Positions 1 to 9,709 are shown, counted from the stretch's first letter. The stretch: 17,879 nt of DNA from Synechococcus sp. GFB01 (GCF_001039265.1 NZ_LFEK01000002.1:35523-53401), one strand, 5' to 3'. Translations and numbers: made by a program. The notes: generated by a model from the sequence alone, not told the origin.

Positions 1-551
1 GGCAGATGCTCGATCAGCAGGCCGGCGTGGATGGTCTGGTAATCGACGCCCTGCTGACAGTGCTTCTCGATGATGTGCAGGAAATCGTCTTCACTGAGCT
101 TCTCGATCGAGCCGTGCACGCTCTCGAGAGCCTGATACACCGGCACCGTGCCGATCGGCACCGGCGAGGCAGTGATGATCGCCGTACGCACCTCATCGAG
201 GTTGACGCCACCGGTGGAGAGATCCATCACGGTGTCGGCGCCGTATTTCACCGCCAGCTCGAGCTTCTGCAGCTCTTCGGCCACATCGCTGGCGTTGGGC
301 GAGGCGCCGATGTTGGCATTCACCTTGCACCGGCTGGCGATGCCGATCGCCATCGGCTCCAGGTTGGGGTGGTTGATGTTGGCCGGGATGATCATCCGGC
401 CCCGCGCCACCTCCTCCATCACCAGCGATTCGGGCAGGTTCTCCCGCTTGGCCACATGTGCCATCTCCTCGGTCACCACGCCCTGGCGGGCGTAGTGCAT
501 CTGGCTCACGTTGGCTTGGCCTTGGCGCTTCTCGATCCAGGCGCTGCGCAT
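1..551 (-). CDS. thiC: Phosphomethylpyrimidine synthase ThiC, N-terminal part (runs off the window)
   Basis: ThiC is the radical-SAM enzyme that rearranges aminoimidazole ribotide to hydroxymethylpyrimidine phosphate in thiamine synthesis. About 183 codons are visible, from an ATG at 551-549. The protein starts [20 protein letters not shown] and contains the family stretches [50 protein letters not shown] and [14 protein letters not shown]. The C-terminal iron-sulfur cluster motif lies outside the window; cyanobacterial ThiC is usually around 460 residues. The start is chosen because it matches the usual cyanobacterial N-terminus. A TPP riboswitch lies directly upstream on the same strand (623-712), so expression should fall when thiamine pyrophosphate is plentiful. 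The visible frame is intact and the assignment is secure. Confidence 0.97.
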   Translation of the reverse strand, partial: MRSAWIEKRQGQANVSQMHYARQGVVTEEMAHVAKRENLPESLVMEEVARGRMIIPANINHPNLEPMAIGIASRCKVNANIGASPNASDVAEELQKLELAVKYGADTVMDLSTGGVNLDEVRTAIITASPVPIGTVPVYQALESVHGSIEKLSEDDFLHIIEKHCQQGVDYQTIHAGLLIEHL

Positions 552-575
552 GACGGGCTGTGGCGGAGGGGAAAC

Positions 576-594
576 CTGCCGGCGTGGCCGGCAG
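576..594 (-). promoter_or_regulatory. Hairpin in the thiC leader, candidate expression platform
   Basis: On the minus strand this is a perfect 8-bp stem (CTGCCGGC / GCCGGCAG) with a 3-nt loop. It sits between the TPP aptamer and the thiC start, 24 nt before the ATG. It is followed by GGTTTCCCC, which has only three T's, so it is a poor intrinsic terminator. It may instead act on translation start or elongation. The position fits an expression platform; the mechanism is inference. Confidence 0.4.
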
Positions 595-622
595 CAGCGG
601 GGCGCAGCCTGAGCGTCTCTTC

Positions 623-712
623 TCACTTCCCTGCGCCGGCATGACCCGGATCAGGTTCGGAGGGTGTGATCTCAGCCCGGCAGCGCAGAAGCGCTGAGGG
701 CACCCCTAGTGA
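623..712 (-). ncRNA. TPP riboswitch (THI element) upstream of thiC
   Basis: Read on the minus strand, the segment has the THI-box landmarks in order. There is an opening GGGGTGCCC, a variable hairpin with GCGCTTCTGCGC-like pairing, the conserved GGCTGAGAT, then ACCCTCCGAACCTGATCCGGG and TCATGCCGGCGCAGGGAA. The outer helix P1 closes with TCACT at the 5' end pairing with AGTGA at the 3' end. TPP riboswitches of this type control thiC in most bacteria. The aptamer begins only 34 nt after the stop codon of the HEAT-repeat gene. The promoter therefore probably lies inside that gene, or the aptamer is reached by read-through from the operon above. Confidence 0.96.
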
Positions 713-746
713 CTTAGTCAACCTAGCAAGGGCCCACCGATGCGGT

Positions 747-1348
747 TCAGCCCTGCAGACCGTTGAGGGCCGCAGCCACCACGCGGTGGTCGGCATCCTG
801 CTGCAGGGCCACCAACTCGGCCCGGGCGGCGGCGGCCTCAGCGCTGTGCGGCGGGCACTCCCGCACCAGCCGGCCCAGGATCTCGGCGCCGCCCACCCGC
901 ACGGTGCCGTCGGCATCCGCCACCGCCAGGCACGCCAACTCCAGCAGGTGTTCGGGCACGGCGTCGCCGTGCTCCGCCACCGCGGAGAGCACGCTGCAGC
1001 GCAGCAGCCAGTGGCCATCACGGCGGAAGGCCGCCAGCAGCAGCGGCCAGGCCCGCGCCAGGCCATGGCTCACCAGGCGTTGGCCGCCTCGGCGCGCACA
1101 TTCACATCCGGATCGTGCTCCAGCGCCGCGGCCAGGGCCTGCCAGCCCGCCTCGCTGCGCTTCACCCCCAGCCCGGCGCAGCTGAGTGAGCGCACCAGGA
1201 AGGCCTCCTGATCCAGGCCCAGCAGCAGCAGCGGGATGGCCTGCTCCGGCGGCACCTCCCGCAGACCCGCCAGTGCCGGCAGCGAACGGCTGGGATCGCC
1301 GCTGAGGATGGCTTCACGGAGCGCCGCGATGGCAGGGGAGTCGGGCAT
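747..1348 (-). CDS. HEAT-repeat protein, interrupted by one apparent frameshift
   Basis: Two abutting frames together make a roughly 200-residue protein of helical HEAT (PBS-lyase-type) repeats. The N-terminal part starts MPDSPAIAALREAILSG and runs to VRAEAANA near residue 91. It then meets TGG-TGA at about 1071-1077. The next frame continues immediately with VSHGLARAWPLLLAAFRRD and further repeats up to VVAAALNGLQG. One added base, turning AACGCCTGG into AACGCCCTGG, restores EAANALVSHGL, a normal HEAT helix junction. Such proteins usually act as protein-binding scaffolds, and relatives include phycobilin lyase subunits, but nothing here shows a specific partner. It lies 29 nt after the DUF3188-type gene and just before the thiC riboswitch. 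Function is not assigned. Confidence 0.8.
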
Positions 1349-1377
1349 GGCGGGATTCAACGGAACTTGAATGGCAT

Positions 1378-1620
1378 TCAGTGGCGCTCGCCCCGCAGAG
1401 CCATCAGCAGGGCGCGGCGGCGGCGCTGCCGCGACCACAGGGAGAACAGCATCAGGCTGATGCCGATCAGCAAGGCGGGCAGCACCTGCCAGCGATCCAG
1501 GCCATGGCGCTGCAGCAGCATCAGCAGGGACAGGAGGGTCAGCAGCGGCGCTGACAGTGCCAGCGGAAGCGACCCATCCCAGCCAGGACCGGTCCTGCCC
1601 GAGCGGCTGGAACGCCTCAA
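1378..1620 (-). CDS. Small two-helix membrane protein, DUF3188-type
   Basis: An 80-residue protein with two hydrophobic segments: roughly residues 18-38 (LPLALSAPLLTLLSLLMLL) and 46-64 (VLPALLIGISLMLFSLWS). A strongly basic stretch RQRRRR follows and would stay in the cytoplasm. Its size and pattern match the DUF3188 family of short cyanobacterial proteins, an assignment made from memory. The start is a TTG that overlaps the stop codon of the M20 amidohydrolase by four bases (TTGA), which suggests translational coupling. The function is unknown. Confidence 0.75.
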   Translation of the reverse strand: MRRSSRSGRTGPGWDGSLPLALSAPLLTLLSLLMLLQRHGLDRWQVLPALLIGISLMLFSLWSRQRRRRALLMALRGERH

Positions 1621-2894
1621 GGGTTGGACGAGCCGCTCGGGCGCTCCATCCAGCGCAGCAGGCTGAGTGTCAGCACCCGGATCCCCACCGGCAGGGCCGA
1701 CTCATCGGGGGCGAACGTGTTGCTGTGCAGCGGCGTGCAGCCCTCCGGACCCGCCACCCCAAGCCGGAACATGGTGCCGCGCGTGGTCTCGAGCAGTTCG
1801 GCGAAGTCCTCGGCCCCCAGCGAGGGCTGCTCCAGCCACTGCACGCGCGAACGGCCCAGCAGCTCCACCGCGGCGTCGGCCACCAGTTCGGTGAGCTCGG
1901 GATCGTTGTGCACCGGAGGGGAGATGCAGCGGTAGCGCACCCGCGCCTCGCCGCCATGACCCTGGCAGAGGGCGTGCACGGTGTCTTCGATCCAGGCGGG
2001 CAGCTGGGCGTGAAGGTCGAGATCGAGGCAGCGCACCGTGCCCAGCAGGCGCACGTGGTCGGCGATCACGTTGAAGGCCCTGCCGCCCTCGATCCGACCG
2101 AAGCTCACCACCACCGGGTGCAACGCATCGAGACGGCGGCTGATCGCCTCCTGCAGACCGCTCACCACCCGCGCCGCGATCCAGATCGCGTCGGTGCTCT
2201 GATGAGGCCGGGCCCCGTGCCCTCCCTCGCCGAGCACTTCCACCTCCAGCTCGCCCGCGGCCGCCGTGAGGCTGCCGCTGCGCACCCCGACCGTGCCGGC
2301 CGGCAGGCTTGGGAAGACGTGCACCCCGAACAACGCCTGCACGCCGTCCATGGCGCCGTCGGCCTTCATCCACGCCGCCCCCTGGGCGGTTTCCTCGGCC
2401 GGCTGGAACAGCAACCGCACCCGGGCGCTGAGCCGCTGGGGCTGCCGCCCGGCCAGATCCGCCAGCAGCCAGGCCACGCCCAGGCCAACCGCCGTATGCA
2501 GATCGTGCCCACAGGCATGCATGAGCCCCTGCACCGTGGAGGCATAGTCGAGGCCGGTGCGCTCCTCCACCGGCAGGGCATCCATGTCCACCCGCAGCGC
2601 CACCAGGGGCACCGGCGTGCCATCCGGGCGCTGCTGCGGACCGAGCTCGGCCACCACACCGGTGCGGCCCACCCCCTCGCTCACCTGCCAGCCCCAGCGG
2701 CGCAGCTCGCCGGCCACCAGGGCCGCCGTCTGCTGTTCATGGCCGCTCAGCTCCGGGTGGCGGTGCAGGTGCCGCCGCAGCTGGATCAGTTCCGGCAGAC
2801 GCGCCGTCAGGGCCGGCTCCAGCTCCAGGCCCTGCCAGCTGCACGGCTGGGGGGCGGTGGCGGAGCCGGCATGGAAAGGCGGGGGGCTGGTCAT
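1617..2894 (-). CDS. M20-family amidohydrolase/peptidase (hippurate hydrolase/IAA-amino acid hydrolase type)
   Basis: A 425-residue metal-dependent hydrolase of the M20D group, which cleaves N-acyl amino acids or related amides. Expected metal and catalytic positions are present: RVDMDALPVEE (D103, D105), MHACGHD (C128, H130), QPAEE (E167, E168), GVHVFP (H192) and LHSNTFAPDE near the C-terminus (H390). The RRHLHRHPELSGHE opening near residue 40 is also typical. There is no signal peptide, so it is probably cytoplasmic. The ATG at 2894 lies 12 nt after the TPR gene stop, and the end overlaps the DUF3188-type start. The exact substrate cannot be read from the sequence. Confidence 0.92.
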   Translation of the reverse strand: MTSPPPFHAGSATAPQPCSWQGLELEPALTARLPELIQLRRHLHRHPELSGHEQQTAALVAGELRRWGWQVSEGVGRTGVVAELGPQQRPDGTPVPLVALRVDMDALPVEERTGLDYASTVQGLMHACGHDLHTAVGLGVAWLLADLAGRQPQRLSARVRLLFQPAEETAQGAAWMKADGAMDGVQALFGVHVFPSLPAGTVGVRSGSLTAAAGELEVEVLGEGGHGARPHQSTDAIWIAARVVSGLQEAISRRLDALHPVVVSFGRIEGGRAFNVIADHVRLLGTVRCLDLDLHAQLPAWIEDTVHALCQGHGGEARVRYRCISPPVHNDPELTELVADAAVELLGRSRVQWLEQPSLGAEDFAELLETTRGTMFRLGVAGPEGCTPLHSNTFAPDESALPVGIRVLTLSLLRWMERPSGSSNP

Positions 2895-2906
2895 CGGCGA
2901 AGCGGC

Positions 2907-3664
2907 TCAGCTGAGGGCCAGGAATTGCTCGAGGGCCTGCACCGGCCGGGGCGGCCAGCGACGGGTTCCGACCAGCCATTCTCCCTGGCGGTAGCGCGGA
3001 TCGAGGCCGGCGGCGGCAGCCCAGTGGCTTTCGGCCTCCCCACGCACGCCCCGCTGCCAGAGCAGGGCGGTGAGGGCCGCCCGGGCGTCGGCGAACAGCG
3101 GATGGCGGCGGATCAGGGAGCGCAGCTGCCGCTCGGCCTCATCGAGATCCCCCAGCTCGAAGCTCGCCAGCGCCGCACTGGAGCGCGCCATGGCGAAGCC
3201 GGGCCGGGCCTCGGCGGCGGCCGCGAAGCTGGCCCGGGCGGCCGGCCAGTCGCCCAGCGATCCCTGCACGTTGCCGAGGTTGTAGAGCGCCGATGCCCGC
3301 GGTTCCCCCGGGGCCTCGAAGCGCTCCAGGATCCAGCGGTAGTCGGCCTCAGCGGCCTCCCAGTCGCCGCGTGCCTCCTCGGCGGTGCCGCGGTTGAGAT
3401 GGGCATCGGCGCTGTCCGGCTCCAGCTCGAGGGCCCGGGTCTGGTCGGCGATCGCCGCAGCGGCATCGCCCAGGGCCAGCTGCACGTTGCCGCAGTTGCT
3501 CCAGGCGGCCGCATCCGCGGGGGTGCGTTCCAGCACCCGGTTCCAGAGCGGCAGGGCGTCGCCGAAACGTCCCTCCCGGCTGGCGTTCAGCGCCTGATCG
3601 AACAGCTGCGGCAGGCTCGAGGCCAGGGCAAGCTGCAGGGTCAGCAGCAGCGCCAGCAGGCCGC

Positions 3665-3668
<4 letters not shown>
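2907..3668 (-). CDS. TPR-repeat protein with N-terminal signal/anchor, lumen-type
   Basis: A 253-residue protein. Residues 1-17 are hydrophobic ([17 protein letters not shown]), consistent with export or a membrane anchor. The rest is about five tetratricopeptide repeats, for example [39 protein letters not shown] and [15 protein letters not shown]. The ending, [22 protein letters not shown], resembles cyanobacterial proteins related to the plant chloroplast lumen TPR family, as I recall it. That would place it in the thylakoid lumen or periplasm as a binding or assembly protein. The ATG overlaps the ruvB stop (ATGA), so the two are likely co-translated. No specific partner can be named. Confidence 0.85.
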
Positions 3669-4753
<1,085 letters not shown>

Positions 4754-4829
4754 GAGAGGAGGGTACCGGCAATGCCAGGCGCTGGGGGGCCTCTAGGGTC
4801 GATCCGGTGCAGAGATGAGGCCGGCAACG

Positions 4830-5330
4830 ATGGCGAAAGGCGGAGCAAAGCAGGCCGCCGCCAGGGCCCGGCGTAACGCGGCCAATCGCCTGCTGGCCGA
4901 CAATCGCTTCGCCCGGCACCAGTACGAGATCCTCGAAACGCTGGAATGCGGCGTCGAGCTGCTCGGCACCGAAGTGAAATCGATCCGTGCCGGCCAGGTG
5001 AATCTGCGCGATGGTTTCTGCCTGGTGCGCAATGGCGAACTGCAGCTGCACAACGTGCACATCTCGCCCCACAGCCATGCCGGCGCCTATTTCAACCACG
5101 ACCCGCTGCGGGTGCGCCGGCTGCTGGCCCACCGGCGCGAGATCGATCGGCTGCGCGGCGCCCTCGATCAGAAGGGCCTCACCCTCGTGCCCCTCAACAT
5201 GCACCTGAAGGGGTCCTGGATCAAGGTGACGATCGGCCTGGGCAAGGGCCGCAAGCTGCACGACAAACGCCAGGAGGAGCGCCGCAAGCAGGACGCCAGG
5301 GAGACCCGGGCCGCCATCGCCCGGCTCTGA
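4830..5330 (+). CDS. smpB: SsrA-binding protein SmpB
   Basis: SmpB binds tmRNA and delivers it to stalled ribosomes for trans-translation. The 166-residue product contains [57 protein letters not shown] and [19 protein letters not shown], covering the OB-fold core and the basic C-terminal tail that folds in the A site. The MAKGG start at 4830 is preferred because it matches picocyanobacterial SmpB and has GAGG about 8 nt upstream; an in-frame ATG at 4815 would add five residues. The tmRNA gene is not in the window. The end is only 18 nt from the convergent pseudokinase gene, with no clear terminator between them. Confidence 0.97.
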   Translation: MAKGGAKQAAARARRNAANRLLADNRFARHQYEILETLECGVELLGTEVKSIRAGQVNLRDGFCLVRNGELQLHNVHISPHSHAGAYFNHDPLRVRRLLAHRREIDRLRGALDQKGLTLVPLNMHLKGSWIKVTIGLGKGRKLHDKRQEERRKQDARETRAAIARL

Positions 5331-5348
5331 CTCTGGCCCGCTGGAGGC

Positions 5349-7425
5349 TCAGTTGACCGGCGGCGGCGGCTCCGGCTGGGGCTGGGGTGGCGGTGGTGGC
5401 GGTTCGGGAATCGCGGGCCTCGCCGTCGGGGCAGCCGGCCGGGGTGCAGGAGGAGCAGGCCTTGGTGCGGGAGTCGCGGGAGCAGCCGGGCGCTCCTCGG
5501 CGGCACCGGGCTCCTGGTTGGGTTCCGGATTCTCCGGCTGCTGCGACTCAGGCTCCCCCGGAGCGACGAGGGCGGATCGGCGCGCAGCGATAGGGTGATC
5601 AGCGCAGGGGCAACCCCCTCGTTGCTGACCAGCAACTGCACCGGCGAGCGGCGCTGGGGGCCAAGGCTCACCACCCGCAGCGGACCGCGCGACTCGAGCA
5701 GCTCACCATCAGCACCGAACACACTCATCTGCATCAGCGGCGAGCCGTTCACCCCCAGCACCAGCCGGTAGCCCTCCGGCACGCGGATCGGGAACAGCCG
5801 CGCACCGTTGGCATCAACCTCGGCGGTCACAACCCTGGTTTTGCGGCCCTCGGCGGTGATCGGATCGATGCGCACGTTGGCAAGGGTCTGCTCGGCGGCG
5901 GCGAACCAGAGCTGGCGGAAAGGCTCCGGGGGGAGATCAGCGTCCGATTCGCTGTGACCGGGGAGCAGGGTCTGGGCACTGCCCGATACGAGCTGACGCA
6001 GCACCGCCGAACTCAAGCCCTGGCCCACAAGGCTCCGCTGCCGCCGTTCCCAGTCACCCATGCTGAAGCCTCCCAGCCGCTGCCGGAGATCCAGCGGCAG
6101 CTGCTCCACCCGGGCCAGCCATTCCTCGGCCAGTTCGTTCCACACCCGCCGCAGCGGCTCGTCGTCGGGGGAATCACCAGGCAGACGGCCACCGCGCTCG
6201 GGGAAGCGGGCCAGCAGGCTGGCATCCACGAGTTTGAGAAACCAGGCCCGGTCCACCTGCATGGCCCGCAGGCGGTTGAGCAGCTGCTGGCGCTGATCCA
6301 CCTCCGCCTGGGGCAGGGTGCCTGGCAACTGCAGCGCCGCATCGGGGATCGTGGGGCCGGCACCCTTGCTGCGGCTGAGCCACCACCAGCCCAGGGCCGT
6401 GCCCACCACCGCCGAGAGCACGAGCGCGATCAGCACGGGCCAGATCCCCCCCTCGGCCACCTCCTCACGCGATGCCCCACGGTTGCGGCGGGACGCGGAT
6501 GGCGTTGACGGCGCCACCGGCAGCGGCGGCAGCTCGATCGCTGCCTCCTGGCTCAGGGGTTCCTGGGTACGGGGCTCCTCGATGCGGGGCTGAACACCCG
6601 TGACACCCTCCTCAGGCGGTGCCGCCGGCTTGGGCTCCGGAACCATCAGACTGGGTTCGGGCCGAGGCACCGGGCCGCTGCTCCCCGGCATCGGCAGGGC
6701 CTCGAACACGGCGAGGGCCTCACGGGCCGAGACGAGCCGTTCGGTCGTGTCGCCCCCAAGCAGGCGGGCCAGGGCCGCCTGCAGAGCGGGCTCCCCCGCC
6801 AGCACCGTGGGCCACAGCCAGGTGCCGCTGCCGCGGTCGTGCAGCTGATCGGCGGGGGCGCCGCTCATCAGCGTCAGCGCCAGCAGGGCCAGGTCACGCA
6901 GGTCCTGCGATGGCTCGGGTGGGGGGCGTCGAGGGAACGGCCGGCCGTGAGCTGGCAGCAATCCAGCAGCACCGGCAGGCCATCGCCATCGCGGCGCAGC
7001 AGCTGGGCCGGCCGCAGATCGCCATGCGCCAGCTGCTGGCCATGCAGCACGGCCAGCACCGGCAGCACCTGCCGCAGCACCAGCAAGGCCTCACCGGGCC
7101 CGTAGACCAGGCCGCGCTCCAGCCGCAGTTGCAGCAGCTGCTGATAGCTGCGTCCCGCCTGCCATTCGCGCACCAGCCAGAGCTGATCGTCCGCCTCGAT
7201 CGGTGCCCCCAGGCGGGGGATCTGGGGATGCAGCACCTGCTGCCAGCGGTTCCAGAGCGCACGCATCGGCTCGGCCGGCTGGCCGGAGGCCAGCTGCCAG
7301 AGCGCCACGCCGGCACCACCGGCCAGCTGGTCGGATGCCACCCAGAGGCTGGCCTGCGGCGCCTCGCGCAGCCGCCGCTCCAGGCGGTAGCGCCCGCCGA
7401 TCAGCTCACCCACGGAGGCGCTCAT
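5349..7425 (-). CDS. Membrane-anchored protein kinase-like protein (probable pseudokinase), with two apparent frameshifts
   Basis: With one base restored at each of two C/G runs (6921-6926 and 5555-5559), this is a single protein of about 692 residues. Residues 1-240 resemble a Ser/Thr kinase domain with catalytic features lost. There is no glycine-rich loop pattern after GGRYRLERRL. The ATP lysine position reads VALWQL. The catalytic loop is HGDLRPAQ, keeping D136 but with Q in place of the usual N. The DFG position reads LLDCCQL. A Pro/Glu-rich linker follows, then one membrane helix (about 328-350, WPVLIALVLSAVVGTALGWW), an extracytoplasmic domain of about 270 residues and a tail rich in P, Q and E ending PPPVN. 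The ATG overlaps the cysK stop (ATGA). It may be a sensor or scaffold; no ligand is recognisable. Confidence 0.82.
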
Positions 7426-8424
7426 GCGGCCACACCCACGGGCCTGCGCTCGGGCTGCCGCAACCCCCTGGCGCCCAGCCAGTCGGCGTCATAGAGGCGG
7501 GAGCGGTAGCGGTCGCCGCTGTCGCAGAGCACGGTCACGATCGTGTGACCTGGCCCCATGCGCCGGGCGGTCTCCACCGCCGCGGCCACGTTGATGCCCA
7601 CCGACCCTCCGAGAAAGAGCCCCTCCTGCCAGAGCAGCCGGTAGATGGTGTCGAGGGCGGCCTGATCGTCGATGCGCACGGCATCATCGATCGGGGCTCC
7701 CGCCAGATTGGCCGTCACCCGGCTGTTGCCGATGCCCTCGGTGATCGAACTGCCCTCGCTCACGAGCTCACCCGTCTTGGCCCAGCTGTAGAGGGCGCTG
7801 CCATGGGGATCGGCCAGCACGCAACGCACGGCCGGATTGCACTGCTTCAGATAGAGGCCACGCCGGCATAGGTGCCGCCCGTGCCGGTGGCCGCCACCCA
7901 GGCATCCACCTTGCCACCCGTCTGCTCCCAGATCTCCGGGCCGGTGGTGCGGAAGTGGGCAGCGCGGTTGGCCAGATTGTCGAACTGGTTGGCCCATACG
8001 GCGCCAGGCGTCTCAGCGGCGATGCGGCCCGACAGCTTCACATAGTTGTTGGGGTCGCGGTAGGGCACCGCCGGCACGGTGAGCACCTCGGCACCGAGGC
8101 TGCGCAGCAGTCCGATCTTCTCGGCCGACTGGGTGTCGGGAATCACGATCAGCGCCTTGTAACCGCGGGCGTGCAGATATGGGTGAGGCCGATGCCGGTG
8201 TTGCCGGCGGTGCCCTCCACCACCGTGCCGCCCGGCTGGAGCAGCCCCTGCTGCTCCGCGTCGAGCAGGATGCCCAGAGCCGCCCGGTCCTTGACCGAAC
8301 CGCCGGGGTTCATGAATTCGGCCTTGCCGAGAATCTCGCAACCTGTGAGCGCACTGAGGGCCTGCAGGCGGATCAGCGGCGTGTGACCCACGGCGCCCAC
8401 GAAACCCTCTGTGATGCCGCCCAT
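7422..8424 (-). CDS. CysK-family PLP-dependent enzyme (cysteine synthase-like), with two apparent frameshifts
   Basis: Restoring one base near 8172 and one at 7858-7859 gives a continuous fold-type II PLP enzyme of about 334 residues. It starts [20 protein letters not shown]. The PLP lysine is in [10 protein letters not shown] (K45), the substrate loop reads [11 protein letters not shown], and the phosphate loop is in [10 protein letters not shown]. Further matches are [40 protein letters not shown] and [13 protein letters not shown]. Typical O-acetylserine sulfhydrylases have TSGNTG where this has TAGNTG, so the exact reaction is less certain than the family. It is divergent from egtB and coupled by ATGA overlap to the pseudokinase. 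It could be a cysteine synthase supplying EgtB, or a beta-eliminating enzyme. Confidence 0.88.
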
Positions 8425-8446
8425 GGCCACACGACTGCGTGGCGGG

Positions 8447-8472
8447 ATCGTAGGCAAGCTGCCTATCGTCAA
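8447..8472 (-). promoter_or_regulatory. Candidate cysK promoter (-35 TTGACG, -10 TACGAT)
   Basis: On the minus strand TTGACG (8472-8467) matches five of six bases of the -35 consensus, and TACGAT (8452-8447) matches four of six of the -10. The spacer is 14 nt, shorter than the usual 16-18, and this assembly appears to lose bases, so the true spacing may differ. The -10 lies 22 nt before the cysK ATG. An inverted repeat fills the spacer. Confidence 0.35.
8451..8465. promoter_or_regulatory. Inverted repeat in the cysK/egtB divergent gap, candidate operator
   Basis: TAGGCA-AGC-TGCCTA is a perfect 6-bp dyad with a 3-nt centre. It is located in the 67-bp gap between the divergent starts of cysK (8424) and egtB (8492). 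It lies between the -35-like and -10-like elements of the proposed cysK promoter. A second, weaker dyad (GCCAC...GTGGC, 8426-8443) lies next to it on the cysK side. A repressor or activator bound here could control both directions. No regulator gene in the window is an obvious match. Confidence 0.4.
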
Positions 8473-8491
8473 ACGGCATCGCCACCACCCC

Positions 8492-9709
8492 ATGACCGGC
8501 GAGCTGCGGTCGCGCATGGTGGAGGTGCGCCAACGCAGCCTGGAGCTGATCGCTCCGCTGGAGCCGGAGGACCTCTGTCTGCAGGGCATGGCCGACGCCA
8601 GCCCGCCCAAGTGGCACCTCGGCCACACCACCTGGTTCTTCGAGCAGTTCCTGCTGCGGCCCCAGCTGGAGGCGGGCCTGGAACTGGGCTACGAGCCGGC
8701 CCCGGTGGCCTGGAGTTATCTGTTCAACAGCTATTACGACGCAGTCGGAGCGCGTCACCCCAGGACTGAGCGCGGCCTGCTGAGCAGGCCACCGATCGAG
8801 GCGGTGCTGGCCTGGCGCCGGCGCGTGGATCAGGGACTGGAGGAGCTGCTCGATCAGCTGCCCCGGCTGGAGTGTGCACGGGCTGGAGAGCTGATGGCCC
8901 TGCTCGAACTGGGGCTGCAGCACGAACAGCAGCACCAGGAACTGCTGCTGATGGACCTGCTGGATGGCTTCAGCCGCAACCCTCTCGAGCCCGCCTACTC
9001 CCGCGACCTCCAGAGCGGCCCTGAGGCGCACTACCAGCAGCTCATCGGTGGCGGATCGGGCGACACCCACTGGCTGGAGCACCCCGGCGGTCTGGTGGAG
9101 ATCGGCCACGACGGCAATGGTTTCCACTTCGACAACGAGGCCCCGCGCCATCGCCAGTGGCTCGAGCCCTTTGCCATCTCCTCCCGACTCGTGAGCAACG
9201 GCGAGTACGCCGCCTTCATCGCCGCGGACGGTTACCGCCGGCCCGAGCTGTGGATGAGCGAAGGCTGGGCGGTGGTGCAGCAGCGCGGCTGGCAGGCTCC
9301 CCGCTATTGGCGCGATGACGAGGAATTCGGCCTGGCCGGCCGCCAGCCGCGCCGGCCGGAGGCCCCGGTGCGTCACCTGAGCTGGTTCGAGGCGGATGCC
9401 TATGCCCGCTGGGCAGGAGCGCGGCTTCCCAGCGAAGCGGAGTGGGAGGTGATGGCAGGTGAGCTGCCTCAGGCCCAGGGGCTGCTGTGGCAGTGGACCG
9501 CCAGCCCCTACCGGCCCTATCCGGGATTCCGGCCCGCGGCGGGGGCGGTGGGGGAATACAACGGCAAGTTCATGAGCTCCCAGATGGTGCTGCGCGGCAG
9601 CTGCTTCCTCACCCCGGCCGGCCACGCGCGCCGCAGCTACCGCAACTTCTTTCCGCCCTGGAGCCGCTGGATGGCGGCAGGGCTGAGGCTCGCCCGCGAC
9701 CGCTCCTGA
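8492..9709 (+). CDS. egtB: EgtB-type sulfoxide synthase (hercynine oxygenase)
   Basis: EgtB is the non-haem iron enzyme that joins a thiol donor (cysteine or gamma-glutamylcysteine) to hercynine as a sulfoxide in ergothioneine synthesis. The 405-residue product has the N-terminal DinB-like iron-binding domain with [11 protein letters not shown] (H45) and LQHEQQHQE (H144, H148), forming the three-histidine site. The C-terminal FGE/C-type lectin-like domain has [59 protein letters not shown] and [10 protein letters not shown]. The frame stays open further upstream, but the MTGELRSRM start is preferred because the longer forms overlap cysK. It heads a plus-strand operon with egtD 23 nt downstream. 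No egtC (amidase) is present, so a cysteine-using enzyme is plausible. Confidence 0.95.
   Translation: MTGELRSRMVEVRQRSLELIAPLEPEDLCLQGMADASPPKWHLGHTTWFFEQFLLRPQLEAGLELGYEPAPVAWSYLFNSYYDAVGARHPRTERGLLSRPPIEAVLAWRRRVDQGLEELLDQLPRLECARAGELMALLELGLQHEQQHQELLLMDLLDGFSRNPLEPAYSRDLQSGPEAHYQQLIGGGSGDTHWLEHPGGLVEIGHDGNGFHFDNEAPRHRQWLEPFAISSRLVSNGEYAAFIAADGYRRPELWMSEGWAVVQQRGWQAPRYWRDDEEFGLAGRQPRRPEAPVRHLSWFEADAYARWAGARLPSEAEWEVMAGELPQAQGLLWQWTASPYRPYPGFRPAAGAVGEYNGKFMSSQMVLRGSCFLTPAGHARRSYRNFFPPWSRWMAAGLRLARDRS

Noticed and set aside
747..1348. Programmed frameshift in the HEAT-repeat gene
   Set aside because: No slippery heptamer or downstream structure is evident, and the site matches the one-base-loss pattern seen in four other genes.
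5168..5348. Extension of the pseudokinase frame across the end of smpB
   Set aside because: After the C run at 5555-5559 the written frame turns into R/S/P-rich noise overlapping smpB. The alternative frame gives a coherent P/Q/E-rich tail with a stop at 5351-5349.
5331..5348. Bidirectional terminator between smpB and the pseudokinase gene
   Set aside because: The 18-nt gap has no stable hairpin and no T-run on either strand.
5355..5410. Microsatellite-like GGC/GGT-rich repeat
   Set aside because: It is the antisense of the proline-rich coding tail of the pseudokinase and not an independent repeat element.
8425..9625. An upstream extension of the CysK-like frame across egtB
   Set aside because: The open frame is antisense to egtB. 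The family-like N-terminus begins at the ATG at 8424.
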